64,000 bases of DNA from Mesobacillus harenae (GTDB lineage: Bacteria > Bacillota > Bacilli > Bacillales > Cytobacillaceae): the NCBI RefSeq assembly GCF_013343715.1, contig NZ_JABUNR010000003.1:186001-250000 (forward strand). The letters run 5' to 3'. This document shows positions 45,634 to 56,532 of the stretch, piece after piece (position 1 is the stretch's first letter; the number at the start of each line of letters is the position of its first letter). Position numbers and translations under genes: made by a program. The notes below the pieces were generated by a model. It was not told the DNA's origin. It ran no database searches and was given only the letters and a program-made list of their open reading frames with translations.

Positions 45634-46594
45634 TTTCAATAAAAGAAGAGACGATTATCAACAAAATCGTCTCTTCTCCTATTTACAAAGCCAGCTGCCA
45701 TTTAAAATTTTAAAAACTGAATTCATCCGTAATCAAGTGATTAAAATAACGACCAAAGATGCGATTACCATTTTGAAAGGATTTCCTAGCCTGGAGCACA
45801 TTAAGATACAGGCAGATTTAACTAGTGCTTTAAAAACGGAGGGATTTTCCCAAGTTCCCGAATTTCTTTCCATGAATAAGCCGATTTTCTTAGATAATGA
45901 ATATTATTCTTTTCAGGAATATATCCAGCCCGGATTGCCGGTATTTAACTATAAACGAAAAAAAGACCGTCAAGACGGATTACATCTTCTAAGTAAATTT
46001 CATGCCGCTTCAAAGCCTATAGTTCAAGAGTTCTCAAAAAAACTGCCTCATACAAGCCTTTATAGAAAATGGAAAGAAAGATTAATTCAATTTAATCATA
46101 ACCTGTCCATCATAAGTGGTTTTATTGATCAGAAGTTTTTAATTGAAATTTGCTGCTGGGCAGAGCAAGCTTTGAAGGGAATGGAAAGAGACCAGCCAAT
46201 CGCAGAGGAGCAAGTTATTTTGCATGGTGATGTGGCACATCATAATTTTATAAGGCATGTTAGTGGCGGCCTTTATATTATTGACTTTGATTTAACTGCT
46301 ATCGGACCAGAAAGGTATGATTTACTTCAGTATTCAAATAGAATCCTGCCTTTTCTTGGATGGTCATTGAAAGAACTTTCCAAACTAAATACCATTAATT
46401 CATACACCAAGGATAAAGAATTTTTATATGCACTTGCCTATCCAGCCGATATATTAAGGGAATGGAATCGGTTAATCCGCAACGGCCAGCAAAATAATCC
46501 TCAGCGAGTCTTATATGTTACAGGCCTTACCATGAATCAGCTCAATTTGAGGAGGAGCTTTGTAAAAACTATTTTTGAAAAAACGGAAACATAA
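45623..46594 (+). CDS. APH-fold kinase-like protein, spore-coat associated (CotS/YutH-like)
   Basis: A 323-aa protein of the aminoglycoside phosphotransferase fold. The catalytic loop is intact: HGDVAHHNF with His201-Gly202-Asp203 and Asn208, and the metal-binding DFD at 221-223 in YIIDFDLTAIGPERYDLLQY. The N-lobe has ITTKDAITILKGFP with a candidate ATP lysine. The start overlaps the end of safA by 11 bases. It resembles the CotS/YsxE/YutH group in architecture, in which coat proteins occur, but unlike YsxE it keeps its catalytic residues. Substrate unknown; B. subtilis has coxA next to safA instead. Confidence 0.78.
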   Translation: MIINFNKRRDDYQQNRLFSYLQSQLPFKILKTEFIRNQVIKITTKDAITILKGFPSLEHIKIQADLTSALKTEGFSQVPEFLSMNKPIFLDNEYYSFQEYIQPGLPVFNYKRKKDRQDGLHLLSKFHAASKPIVQEFSKKLPHTSLYRKWKERLIQFNHNLSIISGFIDQKFLIEICCWAEQALKGMERDQPIAEEQVILHGDVAHHNFIRHVSGGLYIIDFDLTAIGPERYDLLQYSNRILPFLGWSLKELSKLNTINSYTKDKEFLYALAYPADILREWNRLIRNGQQNNPQRVLYVTGLTMNQLNLRRSFVKTIFEKTET

Positions 46595-46707
46595 TAGGAA
46601 ATGGGAAGTTTTAATTGGTCTTAACTGACAGCATGAAAACCCTGCTTCGCTGATACCCTATAAATGAGCAGATTTTTTGCTCGATGACAGCGAAGGGGGT
46701 TTTCCGC

Positions 46708-47463
46708 TTGCGTAACAAGCCGTTAATTGTACCTTTAGCATTAGTCATAACAGCAGGCCTATCCGCCTGCGGAGTCAATGGCGATCAAGGAGCTCAGGAT
46801 GATGGGCGGGCTCACCCACTAGCATATTATTCAAACAGGGATTCGGAAAATGGGAATGCAAGGACTTTAGATAATAGGGAAGGCCCACTAACAGAGATAT
46901 ATGATTACTCTTATGGTGATGAAGGCAGGGAAATAAATAACCAACGCCAGACAAGACTGCAGACTAGAGATGAAAATGGAAATCCGCCTAATCCATCTGT
47001 ACCGCTTGCAGATCACGATCATAACTTTTTCCAGAGAGATAATCGATTCTCCCATGGAGATGCAAATTATCATGGCCACCTGGACGATAATACTTCACAG
47101 CCGCGGAGTTCCTATTACTATGCCTATGAAGGTGATTTATCAGAGAAAATCGCCGATACAACTGGCTTAGTTAGGAATGTAGAGGATGTTCGGTCAGTGA
47201 TTTATGGAAGTAATGTCTTAATAGCTGTGGACTTGACTGACTACAGCAGGGAGCAGGAAACAAAAAGAGACATCCAAAAGGCTGTCAGGCCGTATCTTCG
47301 TGGCAGATCTTGCACTGTAGTGACCGATGAGGGAACCTTCAGCAGAATACGCAACCTTGATAATGATCTAAGGGATGGCGGCCCTCATGAACAAATTAAT
47401 TTGGATATGAAGGACCTTTTTAGAACACTTAAAGAACGTGCCAATAACAGAATTTCACAATAA
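46708..47463 (+). CDS. coxA: YhcN/YlaJ-family sporulation lipoprotein (CoxA-like)
   Basis: The start is taken as TTG at 46708 after AAGGGGG, giving 251 aa with a lipoprotein signal (PLIVPLALVITAGLSACG; lipobox LSAC). An upstream in-frame ATG at 46684 would put the binding site inside. The C-terminal YhcN/YlaJ domain is clear (EKIADTTGLVRNVEDVRSVI, then VLIAVDLTDYSREQETKRDI). The middle is rich in Asp, Asn, Arg and His. CoxA is a spore cortex-associated protein whose gene lies after safA in B. subtilis, so the symbol follows synteny. Confidence 0.8.
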   Translation: MRNKPLIVPLALVITAGLSACGVNGDQGAQDDGRAHPLAYYSNRDSENGNARTLDNREGPLTEIYDYSYGDEGREINNQRQTRLQTRDENGNPPNPSVPLADHDHNFFQRDNRFSHGDANYHGHLDDNTSQPRSSYYYAYEGDLSEKIADTTGLVRNVEDVRSVIYGSNVLIAVDLTDYSREQETKRDIQKAVRPYLRGRSCTVVTDEGTFSRIRNLDNDLRDGGPHEQINLDMKDLFRTLKERANNRISQ

Positions 47464-47464
47464 A

Positions 47465-47500
47465 GAGAAGGCAAAGCATAATCTGCTTTGCCTTCTTTTC
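47465..47500 (+). terminator. Terminator after the CoxA-like gene
   Basis: GAAGGCAAAGCA pairs with TGCTTTGCCTTC, followed by TTTT. A perfect 12-bp stem just after the stop codon. Confidence 0.85.
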
Positions 47501-47622
47501 AGTTGAGCTATTGATAACCTTGCTCACTTTATTATGTTCTATGTTTTTTCAGGATATTTAGCCAAGTTTTGGTCAAACTATTAATGCAGAAATACTTCTG
47601 ATCTAAATTGAGGTGATCGGCC

Positions 47623-48174
47623 ATGCGGCCCAAGTTATTTGCCTGTGTAATGTTTATCGTTTTAGCTGTTTTTGGCAGCAGGGAATTAAATGCCAGTCCT
47701 GCAGCCAGCCTGGGGAGCATCAGCTTTTGGGATAGGCCAGTCTTCGCTGCTGAAGAAATCAGCCCTCTTAGGATAACTTTACACTTGGAAAGAGTTTATC
47801 TTGACGGTGAAAAAAGTGAAGAGACCGTCATGGAGACTATCTGGTCAATGGAGGACTTCTGGGCAAAATATGATGCATGGCAGCTGATCGAAATGGAAGA
47901 GTCTGAAATTGTTTTTAGACAGCATGTGGATGATATTTCTCCTCTTTTAAAAACAAATGGCTACTTCGGTTTATCAGATGAAGGAGTTTTAACGATATTT
48001 AATGGCCGTCCGGATCACACAAATATTATTCAATCCTTCTTTCAGCTGGATTTAGGAAAGCTGGAAAGTACGAAGAGAGAAAAGCTGAATCAAGGAATCC
48101 CTATTAAGTCAAAGGATGAATATGAAAAAGTCCTTGAAACATACAAACCTTACACGAGGATAGAAAAGCATTAA
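47623..48174 (+). CDS. bofC: BofC, forespore checkpoint protein
   Basis: A 183-aa secreted or intermembrane-space protein that restrains SpoIVB protease and so delays pro-sigma-K processing until the forespore is ready. A signal peptide is visible (residues 1-27, LFACVMFIVLAVFGSRELNA). The N-terminal four-stranded domain (LRITLHLERVYLDGEKSEET) and BofC C-terminal domain (about 110-180, KTNGYFGLSDEGVLTIFNG) follow. ATG after TGAGGTGAT. Interacts functionally with spoIVFA/FB elsewhere in this window. Confidence 0.92.
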   Translation: MRPKLFACVMFIVLAVFGSRELNASPAASLGSISFWDRPVFAAEEISPLRITLHLERVYLDGEKSEETVMETIWSMEDFWAKYDAWQLIEMEESEIVFRQHVDDISPLLKTNGYFGLSDEGVLTIFNGRPDHTNIIQSFFQLDLGKLESTKREKLNQGIPIKSKDEYEKVLETYKPYTRIEKH

Positions 48175-48188
48175 AACTTCTGCACACG

Positions 48189-48217
48189 TAAAAAAGGACC
48201 CTATACGGGTCCTTTTT
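48189..48217. terminator. Bidirectional terminator between bofC and the lipoprotein gene
   Basis: AAAAAGGACCC pairs with GGGTCCTTTTT around CTATAC or similar; A-runs and T-runs flank both sides, so it works for the two convergent genes. Confidence 0.88.
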
Positions 48218-48226
48218 AACATTCTG

Positions 48227-48751
48227 CTATTTTTCAACACCTGTTATGATGTATTTACCTTCTGCTAACTCAACAGTATAGACAACATCTTCAGGAGCTG
48301 TAACAGTTCCCTTATTAGCGTCACCTTCAACTGTAACATCTTCTTGAGTTGTTGTAAGGATGGAAGCTGGGAAATAGGATTCCTGGTTCACAATCATTCT
48401 GCCATCATCTGTTTTTTCTTCAGTTGCATAGTGAGCGTAGATTTCTTTCGCTGTGTCTTCATTATAATACTTTGATAAAAATTCAACAGCAGATGCCTCG
48501 TCAGCAAATGATGAGTTGATCACGAAAGTTGGATCTTCAGCTGAAACAGTTTCCTTGGCAAAAACTTCGTTTACCTTGCCTTCAGCTACTCGAATTGAAT
48601 TATACATTTTGGATTTAGCCTGATCTGTTAATTCGGCTGTATTTTCCTCAGCAGCACCGTTATCCTTGTCAGCATTTTCTTCCTCAGCTGAACAACCGAC
48701 AACAGCAAAAACAATTGTGAAAGCTGCCAATAAAGCTAAAAGTTTTTTCAT
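48227..48751 (-). CDS. Uncharacterised lipoprotein
   Basis: A 174-aa protein with a textbook lipoprotein signal (MKKLLALLAAFTIVFAVVGC, lipobox VVGC with Cys20), then an acidic Glu/Asp/Asn-rich tether (about 21-45) and a soluble domain (DQAKSKMYNSIRVAEGKVNE, then VEFLSKYYNEDTAKEIYAHY). On the minus strand AGGGGAGAAG precedes the ATG. Not recognised beyond being a surface lipoprotein. It has its own transcription direction between bofC and ruvA and is not part of the conserved order. Confidence 0.8.
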   Translation of the reverse strand: MKKLLALLAAFTIVFAVVGCSAEEENADKDNGAAEENTAELTDQAKSKMYNSIRVAEGKVNEVFAKETVSAEDPTFVINSSFADEASAVEFLSKYYNEDTAKEIYAHYATEEKTDDGRMIVNQESYFPASILTTTQEDVTVEGDANKGTVTAPEDVVYTVELAEGKYIITGVEK

Positions 48752-48831
48752 TTTTTACTTCTCCCCTAAATGGTAAATTTAACAACATTCCCATTATATA
48801 GGAGGAGATTCCAAAAGCGCAACTTTTTTCT

Positions 48832-48860
48832 TCATCCCTTTAAAAGTTGTATGGTACAAT
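48832..48860 (+). promoter_or_regulatory. Candidate promoter of ruvAB
   Basis: An extended -10 (TGGTACAAT, core TACAAT at 48855-48860) stands 32 bases before the ruvA start; the -35 region is weak (TCATCC), which an extended -10 can offset. Confidence 0.4.
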
Positions 48861-48891
48861 GAGGTACAGTTATGCGGAGGGGCGAGGAATA

Positions 48892-49506
48892 TTGCTTGAT
48901 TTTGTAAAGGGAACGATTGATTTCGTGGGCCCGGAATACATAGTTATAGAGAATAACGGGATCGGCTATCAAATTATGACGCCAAATCCTTTTATATATT
49001 CAAAAGAAGCTGGGCAAGAGATTAAGGTTTTCACTTATCATTATGTAAGGGAAGATGTATTAGCCCTTTACGGTTTCCAAAGCCGGGAAGAAAAGGGATT
49101 ATTCACTAGGCTGCTAAACGTGTCTGGCATCGGCCCAAAAGGCGCTTTAGCCATTCTTGCTTCTGGACAGCCAAATCAAGTGGTCCAGGCCATTGAAAAT
49201 GAAGACGAAGCCTTTCTGGTCAAGTTTCCAGGGGTAGGGAAAAAGACAGCAAGACAGATGATTTTGGATTTAAAAGGGAAGCTTAATGATCTTGTTCCTG
49301 ATTATTTTCCGAATTTATTTAACACGGATGAAACCGTTACTTCTAAAATGAGCCAGGAGGAAGAGGCTCTGGAAGAGGCTCTTCTAGCTCTCAAAGCATT
49401 AGGCTATTCAGAGAGAGAAATTAAAAAGGTTGTTCCAGAATTAAGAAAAGAAAACCTTTCTACTGACCAATATATAAAAAAGGCGCTGCAAAAACTTTTA
49501 AAGTAA
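48892..49506 (+). CDS. ruvA: Holliday junction branch migration protein RuvA
   Basis: Tetrameric Holliday-junction binding subunit that loads RuvB. The TTG at 48892 (204 aa, [20 protein letters not shown]) fits the family N-terminus, after GGAGGGGCGAGG; the frame is open further upstream but without support. The OB domain (1-62), helix-hairpin-helix pair ([16 protein letters not shown] and [16 protein letters not shown]) and the C-terminal RuvB-binding domain (about 155-204) are in place. Confidence 0.95.
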   Translation: MLDFVKGTIDFVGPEYIVIENNGIGYQIMTPNPFIYSKEAGQEIKVFTYHYVREDVLALYGFQSREEKGLFTRLLNVSGIGPKGALAILASGQPNQVVQAIENEDEAFLVKFPGVGKKTARQMILDLKGKLNDLVPDYFPNLFNTDETVTSKMSQEEEALEEALLALKALGYSEREIKKVVPELRKENLSTDQYIKKALQKLLK

Positions 49507-49558
49507 CTGTTTTATACACCCTTTGCCATGAGATATTAAACAAAAAGGTGATGGACAA

Positions 49559-50560
49559 ATGGAAGAACGGATTATTTCCAGTGAAGCCGGAGACCAGGAT
49601 TTTTCTTTTGAACAAAGCCTGCGTCCGCAAACATTAAGGCAATACATTGGCCAGGACAAGGTGAAAGAAAACCTTGATGTTTTTATTGAAGCGGCAAGGC
49701 TGCGGAAGGAAACACTGGATCATGTTTTGTTGTATGGACCGCCGGGTTTGGGAAAAACTACCCTTGCTGCGATCATAGCAAATGAAATGAACGTAAACCT
49801 TCGTACTACATCCGGGCCAGCAATTGAAAGGCCTGGTGACCTTGCGGCAATTCTAACGGCATTAGAGCCTGGGGATGTCCTGTTTATAGATGAAATTCAT
49901 CGGCTGCCACGGTCAATTGAAGAGATATTATACCCTGCTATGGAAGACTTCTGCCTTGACATTGTTATCGGGAAAGGTCCTAGTGCTCGTTCAGTCCGGC
50001 TTGATTTACCGCCATTTACACTTGTTGGAGCTACGACAAGAGCTGGATCTTTATCAGCTCCTTTAAGAGATAGGTTTGGAGTATTATGCAGGCTGGAATA
50101 CTATAATGAAACTCAGTTAACTGAAATTGTTGTTCGGACTTCAGAAGTACTTGAAACTACAATTGGCGGTAGGGCAGCAGAAGAAATAGCCAGAAGGTCA
50201 AGGGGAACGCCGAGGATTGCCAACAGGCTTTTAAAAAGAGTAAGAGACTTTGCACAAGTAAGAGGCGATGGCTCAATTGATAACGAACTAGCCGAGCAAG
50301 CACTTAACTTGCTGCAGGTAGACCGTTTAGGACTGGATCATATTGACCATAAATTACTTAAGGGGATTATAGAAAAATACCGCGGGGGCCCTGTTGGACT
50401 TGAAACAATAGCAGCTACGATAGGTGAGGAAGCTCATACTATTGAAGACGTCTATGAGCCATATTTGCTTCAAATTGGCTTTCTGCAGCGCACACCGCGG
50501 GGGAGAATTGTAACCCCGATGGTATACCAGCATTTCCAAATGGAGGTACCTTCAGAATGA
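49559..50560 (+). CDS. ruvB: Holliday junction helicase RuvB
   Basis: AAA+ motor of branch migration, 333 aa. Walker A is GPPGLGKTT at residues 60-68, Walker [10 protein letters not shown], sensor 1 in [20 protein letters not shown], and the C-terminal winged helix ([18 protein letters not shown]). AAAGGTGATGG precedes the ATG. Overlaps the next gene by four bases. Confidence 0.97.
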   Translation: MEERIISSEAGDQDFSFEQSLRPQTLRQYIGQDKVKENLDVFIEAARLRKETLDHVLLYGPPGLGKTTLAAIIANEMNVNLRTTSGPAIERPGDLAAILTALEPGDVLFIDEIHRLPRSIEEILYPAMEDFCLDIVIGKGPSARSVRLDLPPFTLVGATTRAGSLSAPLRDRFGVLCRLEYYNETQLTEIVVRTSEVLETTIGGRAAEEIARRSRGTPRIANRLLKRVRDFAQVRGDGSIDNELAEQALNLLQVDRLGLDHIDHKLLKGIIEKYRGGPVGLETIAATIGEEAHTIEDVYEPYLLQIGFLQRTPRGRIVTPMVYQHFQMEVPSE

Positions 50561-50763
50561 CCGCAATCGGTAAAATGCTTATGCTGGCTGGTGTCGTTAT
50601 TTTTGTGATCGGCCTCTTAATGCAATTCATTCAGATCGGAAAATTGCCGGGTGATATCGTGGTTAAAAAAGGCAATGCAACTTTTTACTTTCCTGTTGTC
50701 ACTTCGATTCTGATTAGTATCATACTCTCGGCTATTTTTTATTTTATTGGACGCTTCAGATAA
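50557..50763 (+). CDS. DUF2905 small membrane protein
   Basis: A 68-aa protein with two membrane segments ([18 protein letters not shown] and [19 protein letters not shown]) joined by the conserved DUF2905 loop [20 protein letters not shown]. The family is frequent next to ruvB or queA in Firmicutes; function unknown. Coupled to ruvB by a four-base overlap. Confidence 0.88.
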   Translation: MTAIGKMLMLAGVVIFVIGLLMQFIQIGKLPGDIVVKKGNATFYFPVVTSILISIILSAIFYFIGRFR

Positions 50764-50786
50764 TAAACCTACATTAAAAGGGTGAC

Positions 50787-51818
50787 ATGATGAAAGTAGA
50801 TTTGTTTGATTTCCATCTGCCAGAAGAATTAATCGCTCAAACTCCACTTGAAAAAAGAGCGGAGAGCAGGCTGCTAGTTCTCAATAAACAGACGGGCGAG
50901 ATGGAACATGATATTTTTAAAAATATAATAGACCATATTCAGCCAGGGGACTGTTTAGTTCTCAATGATACGCGTGTTCTGCCTGCAAGACTTTTTGGAC
51001 TTAAACAGGAAACTGGGGCGAAGATCGAAGTTCTTCTTCTCAAGCAGGAAGAAAATGATGTTTGGGAAACCTTGATTAAGCCAGCAAAACGGGTGAAAAA
51101 AGGGGCTCTTTTAGAATTTGGAAATGGGCTGCTCAAAGCAGAGTGTGTTGGTGAATCAGACCATGGCGGACGTTTGCTCAGATTCTCTTATGAGGGTATT
51201 TTTTATGAAGTCCTGGAACAGCTGGGAGAAATGCCGCTTCCGCCCTATATCAAGGAGCAGCTGGATGACCGAGACCGCTATCAAACAGTTTTTGCGAGAG
51301 AGCGAGGCTCAGCCGCAGCTCCTACTGCAGGACTTCATTTTACGGAGGAACTGCTTGAAGAATTAACAGAAAAGGGTGTTCATGTTACGTTTATTACTCT
51401 TCATGTAGGGCTAGGCACCTTTAGGCCTGTCAGTGCCGAAAATGTGGATGAACACGAAATGCACTCTGAATTTTATCAAGTATCTGAAGGGACTGCCTTG
51501 CTCCTTAATGAGGTACGCAGTAAAGGCGGGAGAATTATAACAGTCGGTACTACTTCAACGAGAACACTGGAGACGATTGCTACTTCTCATAACGGCGAGT
51601 TTGCAGCTGACAGCGGCTGGACCGATATTTTTATTTTTCCAGGGTATGAGTTCAAAGCAATCGATGGAATGATTACCAATTTCCATTTGCCAAAATCCAC
51701 CCTAATTATGCTGGTTAGTGCCCTTGCCGGACGTGAAAATACCCTTCATGCTTACAAGACTGCTGTTGAACAAAGATACCGGTTTTTCAGCTTCGGGGAT
51801 GCCATGCTAATCCTATAA
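50787..51818 (+). CDS. queA: S-adenosylmethionine:tRNA ribosyltransferase-isomerase
   Basis: Converts preQ1 in tRNA to epoxyqueuosine, the step after Tgt. The 343-aa product shows the QueA motifs [61 protein letters not shown], and [16 protein letters not shown]. Two consecutive ATG codons follow GGGTGAC; either could start. tgt follows after 247 bases. Confidence 0.97.
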   Translation: MMKVDLFDFHLPEELIAQTPLEKRAESRLLVLNKQTGEMEHDIFKNIIDHIQPGDCLVLNDTRVLPARLFGLKQETGAKIEVLLLKQEENDVWETLIKPAKRVKKGALLEFGNGLLKAECVGESDHGGRLLRFSYEGIFYEVLEQLGEMPLPPYIKEQLDDRDRYQTVFARERGSAAAPTAGLHFTEELLEELTEKGVHVTFITLHVGLGTFRPVSAENVDEHEMHSEFYQVSEGTALLLNEVRSKGGRIITVGTTSTRTLETIATSHNGEFAADSGWTDIFIFPGYEFKAIDGMITNFHLPKSTLIMLVSALAGRENTLHAYKTAVEQRYRFFSFGDAMLIL

Positions 51819-53205
<1,387 letters not shown>

Positions 53206-53242
53206 ATAAGAGGGTCTGGCTTTATGAAAGGGGGGAAAAGGA

Positions 53243-53509
53243 ATGGAAGGATTATTAGGCACAGTGTTTCCACTGATCTTAATGTTTGCTCTTTTTTACT
53301 TTTTGTTAATTCGTCCTCAGCAGAAGCGACAAAAAGCAGTACAGAAAATGCAAACTGATTTGAAAAAGGGAGACAAAGTTATCACAATCGGGGGCTTACA
53401 CGGTTTTGTTGATGCTCTTGATGAGGGGACTATTGTTATTAAATGCGGCGATGGCACCCGTCTTACGTTCGAGCGCTCTGCAGTTCGTGAAGTAACAGAA
53501 GCCAACTAA
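53243..53509 (+). CDS. yajC: Preprotein translocase subunit YajC
   Basis: An 88-aa single-span membrane protein (LGTVFPLILMFALFYFLLI) with the RPQQKRQKAVQKM motif and a C-terminal beta domain (GDKVITIGGLHGFVDALDEG). Accessory to SecDF-YajC. The secDF gene is only 3.5 kb away here. GGGGGGAAAAGG precedes the ATG. Confidence 0.95.
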   Translation: MEGLLGTVFPLILMFALFYFLLIRPQQKRQKAVQKMQTDLKKGDKVITIGGLHGFVDALDEGTIVIKCGDGTRLTFERSAVREVTEAN

Positions 53510-53517
53510 TAAGAAAA

Positions 53518-53550
53518 TAAAAGGAAGCTGCCGATGGCATGCTTCCTTTC
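53518..53550. terminator. Bidirectional terminator between yajC and the yrzE-like gene
   Basis: AAAGGAAGC-TGCC pairs with GGCA-T-GCTTCCTTT (one bulge) with A/T-rich flanks on both sides, serving the two convergent genes. Confidence 0.75.
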
Positions 53551-53580
53551 ACATTTTAAGGGCTCTCCCGCTGTACCTTT

Positions 53581-53967
53581 CTATGCCTGCCTCGATTTTG
53601 ATGTCAGATTAACACCTAAGATTCCACCCATCATTGCTGTTAGAATATAGCATGTATGATAGACGATTTGCTCCAGTGAAAACAAGCTGTCCAGTCCCAA
53701 ATACTGAAATAGGAAGATAATTAAACTATATAACAATCCAGTGGCACCGCCAAGGAGCCATCCTTTTTGCTTTCCGCTTCCTCCCGATAAAAAACCTCCG
53801 ACAAAAAGCGAAATAAAAGAAACCGATGTTATCATAAATTGTAATGAGCCTTCATTTGCGGATGAAAACCTAAGGATATTTGCGAAGATGAAACTGCTGA
53901 CAATGGCTAGTACAAAGATTGCTGTAACCCCGTACAATACGGCTAACCCCATATTTCTTGACTCCAT
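53581..53967 (-). CDS. YrzE-like TIGR04086 family membrane protein
   Basis: A 128-aa protein with four hydrophobic segments (VLYGVTAIFVLAIVSSFIFA, FMITSVSFISLFVGGFLSGG, WLLGGATGLLYSLIIFLF, CYILTAMMGGILGVNL). The ATG at 53967 follows GAAGGAGAGGGG; an upstream in-frame ATG at 53991 would include the binding site. Same position, between yajC and yrbG, as yrzE in B. subtilis. Function unknown. Confidence 0.82.
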   Translation of the reverse strand: MESRNMGLAVLYGVTAIFVLAIVSSFIFANILRFSSANEGSLQFMITSVSFISLFVGGFLSGGSGKQKGWLLGGATGLLYSLIIFLFQYLGLDSLFSLEQIVYHTCYILTAMMGGILGVNLTSKSRQA

Positions 53968-54177
53968 TTTTTCCCCTCTCCTTCTTCCCATTACGGCATG
54001 ATCAAGCTGTAATAAACAGCTGAGTTATATTAGTACAAGCATATTCAGGGCATTTTGAAATTAGAATATAAATATTTTTGATTTATCTTCCAAATTGGAA
54101 ACAACTCCCGATTATGTTTCTCTTCCAGCGATACAAAATAAGAGTTGAGCCTTTTTAATTCGAAGGGAGAACCCAAT

Positions 54178-54825
54178 ATGGAAGAGTATTTGTTAATCGC
54201 GCTAAGGACGCTCTTTTTGTATGTTGTAATATTGATCACATTCCGCCTGATGGGAAAGAGGGAGATTGGTGAACTAAGTGTATTAGATTTAGTTATCTAT
54301 ATGATGATTGCTGAGTTGGTAGTGTTGTCAATTGAAAGTCCCAACGAACCAGTCATCCGATCTCTGCTGCCGATCTTTCTTTTAATGGCAGTCCAAATTG
54401 GACTTGCATATTTTTCAATGAAAAATAAAAAATTTAGGGATATAGTGGACGGTCGTCCATCCATCTTAATAAATAAAGGCAAAATTGATGAAAAGGCAAT
54501 GAGGGAACAAAGGTACAATTTTGATGATCTGCTTCTGCAATTAAGAGAAAACAATGTTGTAAATGTATCCGATGTGGAATTTGCAATTCTTGAAACCTCT
54601 GGGAAATTATCCGTATTTGAAAAGGTGAAAGCAAAAGGCGAAATTACGATTCCGCTGATTCTTGATGGTGAAATACAAGAGGATGGATTAGAAAGAATTG
54701 ATAAAACAAGCCTGTGGCTTCGACAGCATTTAAAGGCGCTTGGTTATAAGGATATTAAAGCTATTTCATTCTGCAGTTATCAAAATGACCGATTCTACGT
54801 GGATCTTAAAGATATAGAAAAATAG
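54178..54825 (+). CDS. yrbG: DUF421/YetF-like membrane protein (YrbG)
   Basis: A 215-aa protein with three N-terminal membrane helices (LIALRTLFLYVVILITFRLM and DLVIYMMIAELVVLS) and the DUF421 cytosolic domain with RPSILINKGKIDEKAMREQR and NFDDLLLQLRENNV. The ATG at 54178 follows GAAGGGAG. In B. subtilis a related protein, YetF, takes part in spore and membrane functions, but the role of YrbG is unknown. Convergent with spoVB. Confidence 0.88.
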   Translation: MEEYLLIALRTLFLYVVILITFRLMGKREIGELSVLDLVIYMMIAELVVLSIESPNEPVIRSLLPIFLLMAVQIGLAYFSMKNKKFRDIVDGRPSILINKGKIDEKAMREQRYNFDDLLLQLRENNVVNVSDVEFAILETSGKLSVFEKVKAKGEITIPLILDGEIQEDGLERIDKTSLWLRQHLKALGYKDIKAISFCSYQNDRFYVDLKDIEK

Positions 54826-54847
54826 CATGCTGCGGAAAGCAGCATGC
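54825..54847. terminator. Hairpin between convergent yrbG and spoVB
   Basis: GCATGCTG pairs with CAGCATGC around a short loop at the end of yrbG. No T-run, so termination efficiency is doubtful. Confidence 0.45.
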
Positions 54848-54856
54848 CTCAGCGCT

Positions 54857-56419
54857 TTACCGGAATACAATTTTTGAAAGTGGGCCTCCTATCCAAGGGA
54901 TTCTTGCAAGTTCGTCTTTTTTAACAAGGCCAAAGAACAAGGCTATGGTAAGATATGTAACCCCCATAAAAGTGGCTGTCACTACAACTTTTCCTGCAAG
55001 GAAAACCGACGGATCAAATACACTCCAGAGCATATGGCCCAGCCAGCCGGAAACTCCAATAACGATAAAGGTTTTTACATATTCCATCACATGAAAGGTA
55101 AACGATATTGTTTTAAGCACTGTTGCGAAATGGAGCATGGTAATTAGAACAAGCCCGACAATCATTCCGAGAGCTACCCCGTTTATTCCAAAAGCAGGCT
55201 GGCTGGCGAGCATAAAAATGACAGCCGTTTTGATTATATTTCCAATCAGGCTGTTAATCATGGCTGCTCTAGCAAGGTTAAGGGCTTGAAGTGTAGCCTG
55301 GAGCGGACCCTGATAATAATAGAAAATAAAAAAGGGTGCCATTATCTTAATAAATACAGCTCCACTGGAAGAGCCGTATAAAAGCAGCATTAACGGGTCT
55401 GCCAAAATATATAAAAAGATTACTGAAAGTCCGCCTGTCAAAAGAGAAATTCTAAGTGACTGCTGGAGCCTTCTTTCAATTAAAGCCGAATTATTTTGCG
55501 AGTAAGCTTCACTAATTGCTGGAACAAGTGCGGTAGAAAGGGAAAAAGTGATAAAGGAAGGAAGCATTAATAATGGGAGGGCATAGCCAGTTAGTGCCCC
55601 ATACTGCTTGGTCGCCGCTACTGTAATTACCCCTGCAAGTGCAAGGCTGTGTGCTACGACAATTGGCTCGAAAAACCACGATATAGAACCTATCAGCCTG
55701 CTTCCAGTGGTAGGCAGAGCAATCCCCATTAAATCATTAAATGTTGCTTTCCCGCTTTGGATAAATTGAAAGAAATTTTTCCTGAGCGGGAATTTTTTCT
55801 TTAGTTTAAAAGCGGTTAATAAATAACCCAGCGAGAATAGCTCTCCTATGACAGATGCTACCATTGCTGCAGCAGCAGCATATTCGATTCCGTAAGGCAA
55901 AAAGGCTCTTGTTAAAACAGCAATTAGTGTAATTCTTATCAGTTGTTCAAGCACCTGTGATATAGCTGCCGGCTTCATATTCTGTTTGCCTTGGAAATAC
56001 CCTCTAAGAACAGAGGAAACGGCCACAATTGGTATGATCGGTGTTATAGCCAACAACGGGTAAAGGATGCGATCGTCTGTAAACAGAGTTTGCGATAAAT
56101 ACGGAGCTAACAGGATAATGGCAGGAGTAAAAACAATAGACATGGAAATAGTCGTAGCAAGGCTAACGACTAAAATCTTTTTTATTTTCCCGTGATCTCC
56201 CCGTGCCTGTGCTTCTGCAACATGCTTGGAGATAGCCACTGGCAGGCCAAGCTGGGTAATAGTGATAACCAGTATGAGCGTTGGAAAAGCCATCATATAT
56301 AGGCCAACGCCCTCTTCTCCAAGGAGACGGGCGATCATTATACGGTTAATAAAGCCAAGAATCCTCGTTACGAGTCCGGCTAATAGTAAAATAATCGTTC
56401 CTTTTATAAACTTGGACAT
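54857..56419 (-). CDS. spoVB: Stage V sporulation protein B (MOP flippase family)
   Basis: A 520-aa polytopic protein of the MurJ/Wzx-like polysaccharide transporter family needed for spore cortex synthesis, where it is thought to flip lipid II. The N-terminus FIKGTIILLLAGLVTRILGF and LLGEEGVGLYMMAFP are typical, and about 14 hydrophobic segments follow. Conserved locus between yrbG and comN. Confidence 0.93.
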   Translation of the reverse strand: MSKFIKGTIILLLAGLVTRILGFINRIMIARLLGEEGVGLYMMAFPTLILVITITQLGLPVAISKHVAEAQARGDHGKIKKILVVSLATTISMSIVFTPAIILLAPYLSQTLFTDDRILYPLLAITPIIPIVAVSSVLRGYFQGKQNMKPAAISQVLEQLIRITLIAVLTRAFLPYGIEYAAAAAMVASVIGELFSLGYLLTAFKLKKKFPLRKNFFQFIQSGKATFNDLMGIALPTTGSRLIGSISWFFEPIVVAHSLALAGVITVAATKQYGALTGYALPLLMLPSFITFSLSTALVPAISEAYSQNNSALIERRLQQSLRISLLTGGLSVIFLYILADPLMLLLYGSSSGAVFIKIMAPFFIFYYYQGPLQATLQALNLARAAMINSLIGNIIKTAVIFMLASQPAFGINGVALGMIVGLVLITMLHFATVLKTISFTFHVMEYVKTFIVIGVSGWLGHMLWSVFDPSVFLAGKVVVTATFMGVTYLTIALFFGLVKKDELARIPWIGGPLSKIVFR

Positions 56420-56532
56420 CTAGCTCCCTGCCTTCTCAAACAAGCTAATTTCATATACAATTAACTATATGCAAGAAAGTGGACAAAGCATGACATTAAA
56501 AAAGAGAAATAGCGGTGAGGAGGCGGGCTGGC

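Noticed and set aside
44938..45664. Long open frames on the minus strand (and a second plus frame) across the safA repeats
   Set aside because: They exist because the 36- and 48-base periods are multiples of three, which keeps every frame open through the array; the translated products are low-complexity repeats with no ribosome binding site, and SafA is the recognised protein.
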